Assembly (NCBI GenBank): GCA_023055425.1
Contig: JALGPY010000002.1
Coordinates: forward strand, 50,491,321 to 50,555,320
Direction: 5' to 3'
DNA: 64,000 nt
Source: Linanthus parryae
Taxonomy: Eukaryota; Streptophyta; Magnoliopsida; Ericales; Polemoniaceae
Positions 12,401 through 24,200 of the stretch are shown piece after piece. Made by a program: the position numbers and the translations under genes. Every line of letters starts with the position of its first letter. The stretch's first letter is position 1. The notes under the pieces are model-generated. The model searched no databases and was not told the origin of the DNA. It was given only the letters and a program-made list of their open reading frames with translations.

Positions 12401-13353
12401 CGCAATTTTCTACTTCTTTTCAAATCCTGCACATTACGACAAATGTGAGAACCACATCCGGTATCTAATACCCAGGATGATGAAATAGAAAGATTGACGT
12501 CTATAACATAAATACCTGGTGGTGGTGGAATCACTATTCCAAGCTTCTTATCCTCCAGATATTTAGGGCAATTCCTCCTCCAGTGACCCGGCTGGCTGCA
12601 GTAGTGACACTCACCTTTAGCCACGCCTCCACTAGGCTTTAGGGCATCCTTGGATTTCGCAACTTTCTTGCGTTTTCCTTTTGAAGTAGATGCAACTGAC
12701 TTGCCCTTCTTCTTGTGCACCATCATTATGGCTTTGCCCTTGCCTTTATTGACGCTTTGCTCAGCTGTCTTTAGCATGTTCAATAGATCTGGCAAAGACT
12801 TGTTGATCTCATTCATATTATAGTTCATAATGAACTGATTATAACTGTCAGGCAACGATTGCAAGACGAGATCAGTTGCCAAGTCCTGGCCGAGTGGGAA
12901 CCCTAGTCTCTCAAGGTTCTCTATGTACCCGATCATTCGGAGTACATGAGGGCCTACTGGATTCCCTTCTGCAAGACTACTTTTGAACAATGCTTTAGAC
13001 ACTTCATAGCGCTCATGCCTTGCCTGTTCCTGAAACAATTGTTTCAAGTGTATGATCATATCATAGGCTTCCATGTTCTCGTGTTGCTTCTGAAGCTCAC
13101 TAGTCATGGTACAAAGCATGAGGCAAGTCACGTCATTAGAATCATCAATATGTTTCTGACGTGCCCTTACTTCCGCTAATAGAGACTCATCTTGTGGTGG
13201 GTCTGGAATTGGAGTGTCCAAGACGTACAGCTTCTTTTCTTGCTTGAGGACAATCCTCAAGTTTCTGTACCAGTCAAGGAAATTTGTTCCAGACAATTTA
13301 TCCTTCTCAAGGACAGATCGTAGGGATGAACTCGATGCGTTGTTGTTTGCCAT
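9418..13353 (-). CDS. gag-pol: copia gag-pol polyprotein, intact
   Basis: This 1311-aa polyprotein encodes capsid and replication enzymes for the retrotransposon; particles assemble in the cytoplasm. Gag occupies about residues 1-245 and ends in a CCHC zinc knuckle (C249, C252, H257, C262). The aspartic protease has D297-T-G. The integrase has its zinc site (H432, H437, C463, C466) and the catalytic triad D493, D556, E592 with exact D-35-E spacing. Reverse transcriptase has D898 and Y983-V-D-D. RNase H has candidate residues D1156, E1197 or E1199, and D1235. All expected motifs are present and the length is normal for plant copia elements. The start MANNNASSSS is chosen because it is the first Met after a 1.6-kb leader and is conserved in copia-2. 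Nothing appears broken, so the element could be autonomous; activity itself cannot be seen. Confidence 0.97.
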   Translation of the reverse strand: MANNNASSSSLRSVLEKDKLSGTNFLDWYRNLRIVLKQEKKLYVLDTPIPDPPQDESLLAEVRARQKHIDDSNDVTCLMLCTMTSELQKQHENMEAYDMIIHLKQLFQEQARHERYEVSKALFKSSLAEGNPVGPHVLRMIGYIENLERLGFPLGQDLATDLVLQSLPDSYNQFIMNYNMNEINKSLPDLLNMLKTAEQSVNKGKGKAIMMVHKKKGKSVASTSKGKRKKVAKSKDALKPSGGVAKGECHYCSQPGHWRRNCPKYLEDKKLGIVIPPPPGIYVIDVNLSISSSWVLDTGCGSHICRNVQDLKRSRKLRKGEIDLRVGNGARVAALAVGVYELSLPSGLVLELDNCFYVPAMSRNIISISCLDEKGFSISIKDKCCSIYFDSMHYCSAHLSNGLYILDLNNPIYNISTKRIKTNDLNPTYLWHCRLGHINEKRISRLHKDGLLDSFDLESYETCESCLLGKMTKSPFNKKGERTSELLALIHTDVCGPFPTPARGGYTYFITFTDDFSRYGFVYLMKAKSESFELFKEFKSEVEKQLGKSIKALRSDRGGEYLSQEFDEYLRECGIVSQLTPPGTPQWNGVSERRNRTLLDMVRSMMSQTDLPISFWGHALMTAAFTINRVPSKSVMKTPYEIWTGRRPIVSFMKIWGCDVYVKRLQTDKLGPKADKCKFVGYPKETKGYYFYNPTENKVFVARTGVFLERELVSKEASGRVVELEEIHKPQITEPIMEHEQEPQEVVEEPVQVTQELRRSGRVRHEPERYGLLVTEPDDVPLMDDEPANYGEAMNGPDSKKWLETMRSEMDSMYTNKVWTLVEPPEGARPIGCKWVFKKKTDMDGKVVAYKGRLVAKGYRQIHGIDYDETFSPVAMTKSIRILLAIAAYYDYEIWQMDVKTAFLYGNLLEDVYMTQPEGFEDPENANKVCKLQRSIYGLKQASRSWNRRFDDAVKEFGFIKNEDEPCVYKKVSGSSIVFLVLYVDDILIIGNDIPTLQSVKDWLGKCFAMKDLGDAAYILGIKIYRDRSKRLLGLSQSTYIDKVLKRFNMQDSKKGFLPMSHGVTLSKNDCPSNEMEKDRMSRIPYASAIGSIMYAMLCTRPDVSYALSMVSRYQSNPGESHWIAVKNILKYLRRTKDVFLIFGGMEELSVKGYTDASFQTDKDDYRSQSGYVFCLNGGAVSWKSSKQGTVADSTTEAEYIAAAEAAKEAVWIKKFITELGVVPSIVDPVELYCDNSGAIAQAKEPRSHQKSKHVLRRFHLIRDMIDRGDVKICKIPTDDNVSDPLTKPLAQRKHEGHARSIGIRDAPDWL

Positions 13354-14962
13354 TTGGAATTCTACAAAAACGAGAAATATGCAATTTTAGCATTTTCGAA
13401 CAATTTGACTATATTTAACAATGACTAGATTATCAAATATAGCTCCCACTATTTTTCTCGGTTTAATAGCCCTCACCATTAAAGCGGAAAATATCTTTAT
13501 ACTTTCTAGTGGGTCCAAGATCCTTATTTCACTTCTTCTTGAGCTTGCTTTGGCAAGTCACCCAAGAATTGGTTATTTAGGTAGGAACCATTCCAATTGC
13601 ATCCCATGCAACTCTTGGTCCAATTAGGTGAATAAATTTCTTTTATTCTTTATCCAATTGGATAACTCCTAATTGTCATGCCTCTAAGCTCATCAATCCA
13701 ATTGATTCTTGCCTAGTTGCGTCCAACCTCTTGTTTTCAACATACACGCATTACTAGCTTGCGTCGTCCGCAACACATCATGAAAAATTAAAATCGCCTT
13801 GCTTTGGCAAGCCCGAATTTTAATAGTCCACGATCATGAAGGGTGTTTTGGCAAGAGAAGGCAAAACGCAATATTTAATTGAGGGATTTATTTTTAATTC
13901 GTTTGGTTGATCTTTATCAACATGGTCTACTTATTTGGATTGGGCTATCCACAATAAAAGACCAACCTTGTTTATTATTATCTTGTTATCGTTTTGCTTG
14001 TAGCGCCATACACACAAAATAAATAACAAGGCATGAATAATAAACATCCACAAAAAATAAAAAAAAAACGTGGCATGGATATGGCCTCTAGACTAATGAT
14101 ATTATCAAGCCAATGATAATATCCAGTTGCCCTAAAGTGCCGAGCTCATCTCCATGTGCTCCACCATAGCTGCGCGCCTAGGGATGTCTTTTGGCTCCTT
14201 TGGTTCTCCGGTCTTCTTCTCCATGCTCTTGGCTATCATCTAAATATTTCTAATTCTAGCCTAATATCTAGAATAAATAAATAATAAAAGCCTCACATGT
14301 TGAGGAGAAAAAGAACGACTCGCAGGCCGTAAAACTTAATTAATTATTACATTAATTTGATCAGCTCGCAGGCCGTAAACCAAACCACAAAACAATAAAC
14401 ATCCACAATCCTAGGCCATATCCATCCACCATGCAATAAAGCACATAATACAGTTAAAACCAATTTTTAACGCGCTTGTTTAATTTTAATGAAATTGGGT
14501 AACTAGGGTTTCACAACGGTCCAAAGGGTTCAAGCCAACAAGTGGCCCGAACCCTAGGACCGCCGCACGCCTAAGGGGGGGGGGCCGCGGCCTTGCTTGG
14601 CGCCCAAGGGACGGGGCGGGCGGCTAGGGTTTCGGCCCTAGTCCCCTTCCTCCTTCCTTGTTGCCCAAGCAAGGTTGTTTCCTTATGGATTTAATTCCAT
14701 AATTTTGTTTCCATAATTGAAAACCCCTTTTCAATCATGTGCCCATGAACCCTAATTTTTCAAGAACCCAATTATTCACATCATATGTGATTAAACTCAC
14801 CAATTCTAACATCCAATGTTAAATTGGGTCTTGTTTTATTGAATCAAATTCAATATTGCATCTACTATGCCAATTTTTTCAGTTTTCGCGTAATAAACAA
14901 TAATACGGTGAATGAACTGAAATCGTAAACACATAATATCATGTTATGCTCTACGACCTGTG
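13354..14962 (-). other. copia-1 untranslated leader
   Basis: About 1.6 kb lies between the PBS and the gag start. It has no coding frame on the sense strand; small plus-strand frames have no copia motif. A G-run (about 14575-14582) next to 'ccgcggcc' is prone to assembly error. The same leader occurs in copia-2 (25146-26745) with small indels. Confidence 0.8.
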
Positions 14963-14974
14963 GCTCTGATACCA
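14963..14974 (-). promoter_or_regulatory. copia-1 primer binding site (tRNA-iMet)
   Basis: TGGTATCAGAGC on the minus strand, one base inside the 5' LTR. It is complementary to the 3' end of plant initiator tRNA-Met, the standard plant copia primer. Confidence 0.95.
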
Positions 14975-14975
14975 C

Positions 14976-16410
14976 TGTTGGGTTTTGACGTAGGTAACGC
15001 AGCGGAATAACAAAATTAATCCTACTCAAAGCCCACCAAGGATCACAGGAAGAGACATCATAACATGATTAAGGACATAGAAGATGTGTACCTTTTGATT
15101 TGTGAGATCACACGAAGAATGATGTCCTCGTCTCTACGGTTGATCCACGTCTAGAGGTGAGATCTAGATTCTTCCTTCAATCAAGTGCTAGCTTGAACCT
15201 TGGAGGAAGAGGGATGATGATCAAAGCAACCAAGCAACAAGGCAACGAAGGAGGGGCGGCCTCCCTTCTTGCCGTCGGGTAGGGGGCGGACGGGGCTAGG
15301 GTTTCGGCCCTAGCTCTTGTCTTGCTCTCTCTTTTGCTCTCTCCCACTCTTTGTGTGTTATGACTAATAACTCATGTAGTGGGAAAGAAGCTAGAGCCTC
15401 CTTTATATACTCCAACAACTCCTTGTTGTTTCCATAAAAGAGTTTTCTTATTCTAGTAGGACTAGAACTATTCCCTTCCTTGCAAATTAGTCCTACTAAG
15501 TTTGCAAGGTGTTGCACAATGATCCTTCTATTAATTAATCCATATTAATTAATCCCAAATCTAGCTCTACTCTATTTGACGTGTGACCCCATAGGTTTCT
15601 ATATAGTTGGTAGTAACTATTACTATCATGGAGCGGTGTCTAGCAACACATCCATGCAACCCAACCAATAGAAATAGTCAGTGATCCCGACAAACCTTTG
15701 TGCCCAATATGTCATATTGCATTATCCCTTTGTCTCCATATCCGGATTGGACACGAGACATAAATAGTCACACTCGTATATCCAATCCATAGTTCCTCGA
15801 TCCTGGGAATATGCTTATGCTTGCAGACAACATTAATATCTCCATATTAATTTATCTGAGTCTGGCCAGACATTCAATAAGCCTCATCCCTCGAGTGGCC
15901 GTGGATATTTACCCCTATTATGTAGGAGGGACAAATCCTATCTACATCACTACGATCTCTAAGCTTGCTTCCTATCACGCCCGATAGCCACCTTTATGAT
16001 TACCCAGTTACGGTGTAACGTTTGATAACATCAAAGCGCAATATTTCACAACTAGAGTATCTAGTGACTTCAAGTCTAAGGATTGCAATAATATTAGCAC
16101 TACGAAAAGCGATTGTGACTTCACATAATCTAATGTATCCTTTTCGTCGTGGGTCAATCCAGTATGCCATTACTCCTAATGCATACCCATGTGTTAGACT
16201 TGATATCTCCATATCAATCTACCCACATACTAGTCTATATTTGATTGTCCTATTAATCAATATAATGGACTAGGGACATTTAAGATAAATAACACAATTT
16301 ATCTAAGGACTTCATTATATTAAATATCGCCATAAATAATAAATGAATATTCTAGCCAAAACATTGTTCATACTAAATCTACGATTGCCTCTAGGGCATC
16401 TATTCCAACA
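14976..16410 (-). repeat. copia-1 5' LTR
   Basis: This 1435-bp LTR has the same length as the 3' LTR and near-identical sequence; the only difference noticed is A for G in the 'gtgggaa.gaag' stretch. The TATA box is at 15401-15409 on the minus strand and would drive the genomic RNA. Confidence 0.97.
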
Positions 16411-16461
16411 CTGTGAACCGGCAATCCTCCTCCGCTCCCAATGTGGTTTAATTACCTCATC
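16411..16461 (+). mobile_element. copia-1 TSD (16411-16415) and LTR-B segment 3
   Basis: CTGTG is the right-hand copia-1 TSD. The next 46 bp belong to LTR-B, ending in TCATC (16457-16461), which is also the left TSD of element C-D. LTR-B resumes at 31603. Confidence 0.75.
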
Positions 16462-16667
16462 TGTAACACCCTGTATATTTCTGAATATTTTGACGTATTT
16501 TTCGTAAAATTTAAACAGTTAATTTTGAAAATATATAGTTTTGGGGAGGTAGATGTAATATTGAGTAGTTGTTGCTGGGGGGTATTATTTGTCTTTTACG
16601 AAACATTTGGTATGTATACTTGTATTTATACTTATACTATACGTATTTTATACTATATCTAGACTTT

Positions 16668-16716
<49 letters not shown>

Positions 16717-19200
16717 TAATAATAATAATAAAATAATAAAACAACTCAAACTTCTCCTGACATTACTCTTCCCCCCCCCCCCCCCGTTCCCCAACATCTC
16801 CCCATTCCCCAACATTTTTTTTCTTTTTTTATTCTCTCTCTCTCTCTCTCTCTCCGCGTCTCTATCTCTCTTCCCCTCCCTCTATTTATTTCTTCTCCCT
16901 CTCCTCCCCTTTGGCACCATCATCACCCGACACCACCATCCCCCTCACCACCTCATCTCCCTCCATCTCTCCCTCTGCCTCTCTTCCACTATCTCTCTCT
17001 CTCCTCTGTTCTGGCAAAGAGAAGACCCACCGCCATCATCGCCTACAACAACCACCCGAGACACCACCACCACTCCCAACACCATAACCTCTCCTCCCTC
17101 TCTGCCTTCCCTCCCCTCTGTCGAGCACCACCAGGAGAAGGCAGCAGCAGCAGCAGCTGGAAGCCACGACCAGCCACCACCGCCGCTGCCACGGCGAGAA
17201 GACCCCGACACCACCAACACCATTACCACCTCACCACCATCCATCTATCTCTATGCTCTTTGTCCCATCTCCCCCCCTTAATCTCTCTCTTCCCCTCTGT
17301 TTTGTCGGCAGAAAGCAGCAGCAACAACGGCATCAAGGCCGCAGCCTCCCGACGAGAAGATCGCTGGAAAATATGGCCGCCACCACCATTGCCGACCATC
17401 TCTCTCATTACCTAGATCTCTCTCTCTCTCCACTTACTGCCTTGCTCGACGAACCCACCGGAGGACGAAACCGCAGGAGCAACAGCAGCAGCAGCCCGAG
17501 AACGCCGCCGAACCTCCATGGATTCCGGCGAGCTTCTCGCCGGAGTTCAACTGTAACGACCCATGCCTTCAAACCAGTCCCATTTGACTCAGAGGAGTCC
17601 GACTAAGCTGATGGAGGCCTCAACCGAGGCCAATAACAGCTAGAGAAGCCCCGGCGAAGCTCCACCTGCGGCGACCCGACGGCGATCTTGACCCGTACGA
17701 ATTCTTGACCGTTTCTCGCGAAATTTGATATGGGTATGCTTGAAATCTTCTCCTGAGTTGTTTTTAGTAATCAAAATCAATTTTTAAGGCCTCGAATCCA
17801 CGTTTTAATCGGTTAGTTTGAATGTTCATGCTTAGGGGGTTAAAGTGCCACTTTCAGAAACTTTTCTGGGGGGTTATTATGTCATTTCAGAAACTTTGGG
17901 GTACTTAGTGTAATTTTTAATTTCAGCATCATTTATAAATTTGTTTTTATAGATTATTATTTATAAATTAATTGAGGGGTAAATATTATTGAAGAAAATA
18001 TATTTTTGGGTTTATAAATAAGATAAAATGAATATTTTGTTGAGAAAAATAAAATGATGTAGAAATATATATAGGATGTATATTTGTGAGGTTGTATTAA
18101 GTTAGAAGCTCCGATTTGTAGGTGACGTTTTCGTAGACGAGACGACTTCTAGGGCGAGCTTGGATTTTGGTAAGTTAATATGCCTAGCCTCGTGTGCCTT
18201 TCCTTCATTTCGTGTATTGCGCGAGTTATTTGTGAAATTACTACCGTACTTGATTTATTTCAGTTGTTTATTTGTTTTGAAATACTCCTCTTTGAAGTCT
18301 CGTTTGAAATTGGTATCCAAATCTAAATAACAATCCGAAAGACGAACATCTAAATGATATTGCAAAATACTTCTAAAAGTTTTTCCCCAAGACGGACCAC
18401 GTCATTGGGTTGGAAGTACGAAATTACAAATTGTTGCCTCAGTTACCAAGAGTAGCACACCGCTCACTTTTTGGTCAAATCTGAATATCTCTCAATCGTA
18501 CATCGATTATTATTATTTTGTGCCACACCGGCTTTAGTTCGGAGCTCCTTACACGATTCTATATCTTGAATGAAATTACGTAATATGTAAAGTGAAAAGC
18601 CGTTGTGCGTTGGTTTTGTGCCATATCCCTGATACGATACATTTCTGACATATTGTGTTGGTCACTGATTATGAGATTATGAGGCTCTGACCTCCTTTTG
18701 ATTATGATATGGTTATGAGGCGCTGTGATGCGAACCTCCTGTGATTGAGTTATGAATGTGGTAGTGCTTTTGCACATATGAGAAAGAGGTTGTGGATTGG
18801 GTATGGTCACGCCCCGTATCAACTAGTTACTAAAATAGATTTCTAGACTCGACTCCTATCGATGATAAGTTATTATCTTGAGACTAAAATAATATTTTGA
18901 ATTGCTAGTAACAATGATTTCCCGAGATGGACCACATATTTGGGTTGGAATACGAAATTTGAGATCGTTACGGAGTTTGACAAACCAAATCAGTTGTGAA
19001 CGCTTTTCCCGCGAGTATTTGATATTTATTTACCAGTGAATTGGTTATTCTCGTCATATGTCTCATAATCTGTTTACATGCTATGGTTGTTAGCTTACTC
19101 AGCCGTTTGCTGATCATTTTCTGTAAAAACTGCGTCGGCTTTTGCTATTTTAAAACTGCAGGTTGGCTATCGAGGTGGGGGAAACGTTCACGACACAAGG
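16462..19200 (+). repeat. 5' LTR of element C-D (LTR-C), 3' end truncated
   Basis: The LTR starts TGTAACACCC after TCATC. It has a TAA tract (about 16672-16738), a C15 run (16771-16785), a CT-rich leader (16786-17640), an AT-rich body, and the conserved block 'ctgcgtcggcttttgctatt' near 19126. After 'gcaggtt' at about 19167 only some 40 bases remain before gag-like sequence. LTR-D has about 260 bp of its own sequence after the same point, so the LTR end and PBS have been deleted. The long open frame at 16589-17281 is low complexity. Confidence 0.65.
16672..16785. repeat. (TAA)n and C15 tracts in LTR-C
   Basis: TAA repeats with minor interruptions run to about 16738 and are followed by a run of 15 Cs at 16771-16785. 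Both are length-unstable and may be imprecise in the assembly. Confidence 0.95.
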
Positions 19201-19204
19201 GCCA

Positions 19205-19520
19205 TAGGATGTACGAACGCAACAAAATAAGCGAAGCAGGGCGTCGCCAGAATGGGAATGGATTCGGATAGAACAACTGGAATGGAGGGAATCAGCATCG
19301 CAACAACAACTATGGAAATGGTGCGTCCGGGTACCAAGGAAATTATCATGGTAATGGCAATGGCAGTGGAGGGCAAAACACGAACACAAATGCAAATGCT
19401 AACAACAGAGCTGGCAATGATGGGAACGGAAACAGGGGAAATGCAGCTCAGGGCAACAACCAGAGGCCACCTGGTCAAATCTTTGTGATGAGCGAAGCAA
19501 AAGCGCGAGCAATAAACAAG
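19205..19520 (+). pseudogene. gypsy gag C-terminal remnant, Asn/Gly-rich
   Basis: In the frame reading AAT GGG AAT GGA from about 19250 the translation is Asn/Gly-rich (NGNGFG, stop, NNWNGG, then YGNGASGYQGNYHGNGNG) and ends 'QRPPGQIFVMSEAKARA', which resembles the gag-protease junction of plant Ty3/gypsy polyproteins. There is one in-frame stop (the TAG at about 19269) and no CCHC knuckle. The frame is cut on the left by the LTR-C deletion, and beyond 'INKEGKR' there is no protease, RT or integrase. The two plus and minus frames annotated in other phases here are shadows. Confidence 0.6.
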
Positions 19521-19592
19521 GAAGGTAAGCGCTCAAACCCTCGTCTATATGCATATCATTTAGGAATCAATTGAGGCCTTAGTGACTCGTTC

Positions 19593-19630
19593 AAGCTTCG
19601 AGGACGAAGCTTAGTCTAAGGGGGGGAGGA
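19593..19630 (+). promoter_or_regulatory. Palindrome and polypurine tract before LTR-D
   Basis: The imperfect palindrome 'aagcttcgaggacgaagctt' is followed by 'agtctaag' and a purine-rich run (ggggggagga) that abuts the TGTAATATCC of LTR-D. A 'ttcgaggacgaa' motif just before a G-rich PPT is a recurrent feature of plant gypsy chromoviruses and fixes the orientation as plus. Confidence 0.75.
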
Positions 19631-19760
19631 TGTAATATCCGGTTGTCATTATAGGCGTAATTGCTAAAATTTTGTTAAGTTTAGTTAAAAATCTGTCAAA
19701 CGAGGAGGTATTTGTATTTTTATAGAAATATAAACTAGTAAATTAGGGAGGGTTGTAGTT

Positions 19761-19765
19761 GTAGT
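19761..19765. other. TSD of copia-2, left copy (GTAGT)
   Basis: GTAGT precedes the left LTR; the partner is at 28192-28196. It places copia-2 inside LTR-D. Confidence 0.95.
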
Positions 19766-21196
19766 TGTTGGGTTTTGACGTAGGTAACGCAGCGGAATAA
19801 CAAAAATTAATCCTACTCAAAGCCCACCAAGGATCACAGGAAGAGACATCATAACATGATTAAGGACATAGAAGATGTGTACCTTTTGATTTGTGAGATC
19901 ACACGAAGAATGATGTCCTCGTCTCTACGATTGATCCACGTCTAGAGGTGAGATCTAGATTCTTCCTTCACAACAAGTGCTAGCTTGAACCCGGAGGAAG
20001 AGGGAAGAAGATCAAAGCAACAAAGAACAAAGGAGGGGGCGGCCTCCTTTTGCCGTCGGGTAGAGGGGGCGGACGGGGGCTAGGGTTTCGGCCCTAGCTC
20101 TTTGTCTTGCTCTCTCTTTTTCTCTCCCACTCTTTATGTGTTATGTCTAATAATAACTCATGTAGTGGGAAGGAAGCTAGAGCCTCCTTTATATACTCCA
20201 ACAACTCCTTGTTGTTTCCATAAAAGAGTTTTCTTGTTCTAGTAGGACTAGAACTATTCCCTTCCTTGCAAATTAGTCCTACTAAGTTTGCAAGGTGTTG
20301 CACAATGATCCTTCTATTAATTAATCCATATTAATTAATCCCAAATCTAGCTCTACTCTATTTGACGTGTGACCCCATAGGTTTCTATATAGTTGGTAGT
20401 AACTATTACTAACATGGAGCGGTGTCTAGCAACACATCCATGCAACCCAACCAATAGAAATAGTCAGTGATCCCGACAAACCTTTGTGCCCAATATGTAA
20501 TATTGCATTATCCCTTTGTCACCATATCCGGATTGGACACGAGACATAAATAGTCACACTCGTATATCCAATCCATAGTTCCTCGATCCTGGGAATATGC
20601 TTATGCTTGCAGATAACATTAGTATCTCTATATTAATTTATCTGAGTCTGGCCAGACATTCAATAAGCCTCATCCCTCGAGTGGCCGTGGATATTTACCC
20701 CCATTATGTGGGAGGGACAAATCCTATCAACATCACTACGATCTCTAAGCTTGCTTCCTATCACGCCCGATAGCCACCTTTATGATTACCCAGTTACGGT
20801 GTAACGTTTGATAACATCAAAGCGCAATATTTCACAACTAGAGTATCTAGTGACTTCAAGTCCAAGGATTGCAATAATATTAGCACTACGAAAAGCGATT
20901 GTGACTTCACATAATCTAATGTATCCTTTTCGTCGTGGGTCAATCCAGTATGCCATTACTCCTAATGCACACCCATATGTTAGACTTGATATCTCCATAT
21001 CAATCTACCCATATACTAGTCTATATTTGATTGTCCTATTAATCAATATAATGGACTAGGGACATTTAAGATAAATAACACAATTTATCTAAGGACTTCA
21101 TTATATTAAATATCGCCATAAATAATAAATGAATACTCTAGCCAAAACATTGTTCATACTAAAACTACGATTGCCTCTAGGGCATCTATTCCAACA
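19766..21196 (-). repeat. copia-2 3' LTR
   Basis: 1431 bp, TGTTG...CAACA, with the conserved TATA box at 20187-20195 on the minus strand. The polypurine tract (AGTGGGAGAC on the minus strand) follows at 21197-21206. Confidence 0.95.
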
Positions 21197-21210
21197 GTCT
21201 CCCACTTGCA

Positions 21211-24200
21211 CTAGAGCCAATCTGGCGCATCTCGTATGCCTATAGATCTGGCGTGCCCTTCATGCTTTCGCTGCGCAAGAGGTTTCGTGAGCGGATCTGA
21301 CACGTTATCATCTGTCGGAATCTTGCATATCTTCACATCTCCTCGATCGATCATATCACGAATAAGATGGAATCTCCTAAGTACATGCTTTGACTTTTGG
21401 TGCGATCTTGGTTCCTTCGCCTGTGCGATTGCCCCAGAGTTGTCACAGTACAACTCTACGGGATCCACTATGCTAGGGACCACACCGAGCTCAGTGATAA
21501 ACTTCTTTATCCATACTGCCTCTTTTGCTGCTTCCGCAGCAGCAATGTACTCAGCTTCTATTGTAGAATCAGCAACTGTGCCTTGCTTGGAACTCTTCCA
21601 GCTCACAGCTCCTCCATTCAGGCACAACACGTATCCAGACTGCGATCTGTAATCATCCTTGTTGGTTTGGAAGCTTGCGTCAGTGTAACCCTTTACACTT
21701 AGCTCTTCCATTCCTCCAAATATCAAGAATACATCCTTAGTTCTTCTCAAGTACTTTAGGATGTTCTTGACTGCAATCCAGTGACTCTCACCCGGATTGG
21801 ACTGGTATCTGCTCACCATACTCAACGCGTATGATACGTCTGGTCTAGTACATAGCATGGCGTACATGATGGATCCTATGGCCGAAGCATAGGGTATTCT
21901 GCTCATGCGGTCCTTCTCCATCTCATTGGAGGGACAGTCATTCTTGGAAAGAGTGACTCCATGTGACATGGGCAAGAATCCCTTCTTGGAATCTTGCATG
22001 TTGAACCTCTTCAACACCTTGTCAATATATGTACTCTGACTTAGGCCAAGCAACCTTTTAGATCTATCTCTATAGATATTTATACCCAGTATATAGGCTG
22101 CGTCTCCTAAGTCTTTCATCGCAAAGCACTTTCCTAGCCAATCTTTAACAGATTGCAGAGTAGGAATATCATTGCCAATGATTAGTATGTCATCCACATA
22201 CAAGACCAGAAATACTATAGAGCTCCCACTAACCTTCTTGTAAACACAAGGCTCATCTTCGTTCTTGATGAAGCCAAACTCTTGACCGCGTCATCAAAAC
22301 GTCGATTCCAGCTCCTAGAAGCTTGCTTTAATCCATAAATGGACCTTTGCAGCTTACAGACTTTATTGGCATTCTCTGGATCCTCAAAACCCTCTGGTTG
22401 TGTCATGTACACATCCTCAAGGAGGTTCCCATAAAGGAACGCTGTTTTGACATCCATTTGCCAAATCTCATAGTCGTAGTATGCTGCAATAGCAAGTAAG
22501 ATTCGAATGGATTTAGTCATGGCGACTGGTGAAAAGGTCTCATCATAGTCAATACCATGAATCTGTCTATAACCTTTGGCCACCAATCGGCCCTTATAGG
22601 CAACTACTTTGCCATCCATGTCGGTCTTCTTCTTGAAGACCCACTTGCACCCTATGGGTCGAGCCCCTTCGGGTGGTTCCACCAAAGTCCATACTTTGTT
22701 GGTGTACATGGAATCCATTTCGGATCTCATGGCTTCTAGCCACTTCTTAGAGTCTGGGCCACTCATGGCTTCTCCATAGTTTGCAGGCTCATCTTCCATG
22801 AGTGGTACGTCATCGGGCTCAGTCACGAGAAGTCCATACCTCTCTGGCTCATGACGCACTCTTCCTGATCTACGGAGTTCCTGTGTTACCTGAACAGGTT
22901 CTTCCACAACTTCTTGTGGTTCCTGTTCATGTTCCATTATTGGTTCAGTGGTTTGTGGTTCATGAATTTCTTCAAGTTCTACAACCCTCCCACTTGCTTC
23001 TTTAGAGACTAGTTCTCTTTCTAGAAACACGCCGGTCCGTGCAACAAACACTTTGTTCTCGGTAGGGTTATAGAAATAATATCCATTAGTCTCCTTAGGA
23101 TATCCCACAAACTTACACTTATCCGCTTTAGGCCCGAGCTTGTCTGTTTGTAAACGCTTTACATAGACGTCGCAGTCCCAAATCTTCATAAACGACACTA
23201 TGGGACGCCTCCCAGTCCATATCTCATATGGCGTCTTCATGACTGATTTGGATGGAACACGGTTAATGGTAAAAGCTGCCGTCATTAGAGCATGTCCCCA
23301 AAAGGATATCGGAAGATCTGTTTGAGACATCATAGATCGCACCATATCTAATAGAGTGCGATTCCTCCTCTCAGATACACCATTCCATTGTAGTGTTCCG
23401 GGTGGAGTGAGCTGGGATACTATCCCACACTCTCTAAGATACTCATCAAACTCTTGGCTTAAGTATTCTCCTCCACGATCCGATCGTAGAGCTTTAATAC
23501 TCTTGCCAAGTTGCTTCTCTACTTCACTCTTGAATTATTTGAACAATTCAAAGGATTCGGATTTGGCCTTCATAAGGTATACAAATCCATATCTACTGAA
23601 ATCATCAGTAAATGTGATGAAGTAGGTATAACCACCTCTGGCAGGTGTGGGGAATGGTCCGCATACATCAGTATGTATGAGTGCCAATAACTCACTAGTC
23701 CGCTCGCCTTTCTTATTGAAGGGAGACTTTGTCATTTTTCCTAATAAACAAGATTCACATGTCTCATATGATTCCAAATCAAATGAGTCTAGAAGTCCAT
23801 CCTTATGGAGTCTAGATATGCGTTTCTCATTTATATGGCCTAAACGACAGTGCCATAGATATGTAGGATTTAAATCATTAGTTTTAATCCTTTTAGTAAT
23901 TATGTTATAGATTGGATTATTTAGATCAAGGATATACAATCCATTAGACAAATGCGCACTACAATAGTGCAAACTATCAAAATAAATGGAGCAACACTTG
24001 TCCTTTATTGAAATAGAAAAACCTTTCTCGTCCAAACAAGAAACGGAAATAATGTTTCTGCTCATAGCAGGCACATAAAAGCAATTGTCTAATTCTAAAA
24101 TAAGTACAGAAGGCAAAGATAGCTCATAAACGCCTACAGCTAATGCAGCAACCTTTGCTCCATTCCCGACGCGCAAGTCTATCTCCCCTTTTCGCAATCT

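Larger units (their letters stand above)
7969..16410 (-). mobile_element. Ty1/copia retrotransposon copia-1, complete
   Basis: This is a complete 8442-bp element on the minus strand with 1435-bp LTRs (TGTTG...CAACA), a 5-bp TSD (CTGTG), an initiator-tRNA-Met PBS, a polypurine tract and one uninterrupted 1311-codon gag-pol frame. Domain order (protease, integrase, RT, RNase H) is that of copia elements. In the stretches compared, the two LTRs differ at one base (G at about 8379, A in the right LTR), so insertion was very recent. It lies inside LTR-B, about 50 bp of which separates it from element C-D. The LTR start, TGTTGGAATAGATGCCCTAG on the sense strand, is of a kind common in plant copia families; lineage (Tork- or TAR-like) is a guess. 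Confidence 0.97.

Noticed and set aside
9443..13627. Many plus-strand frames over copia-1, and the same set over copia-2
   Set aside because: They are antisense shadows of gag-pol and leader, without independent motifs.
14963..14974. Possible tRNA gene because of the Met-tRNA match
   Set aside because: Only the 12-base PBS matches; there is no cloverleaf around it. No tRNA or rRNA gene was recognised anywhere in the window.
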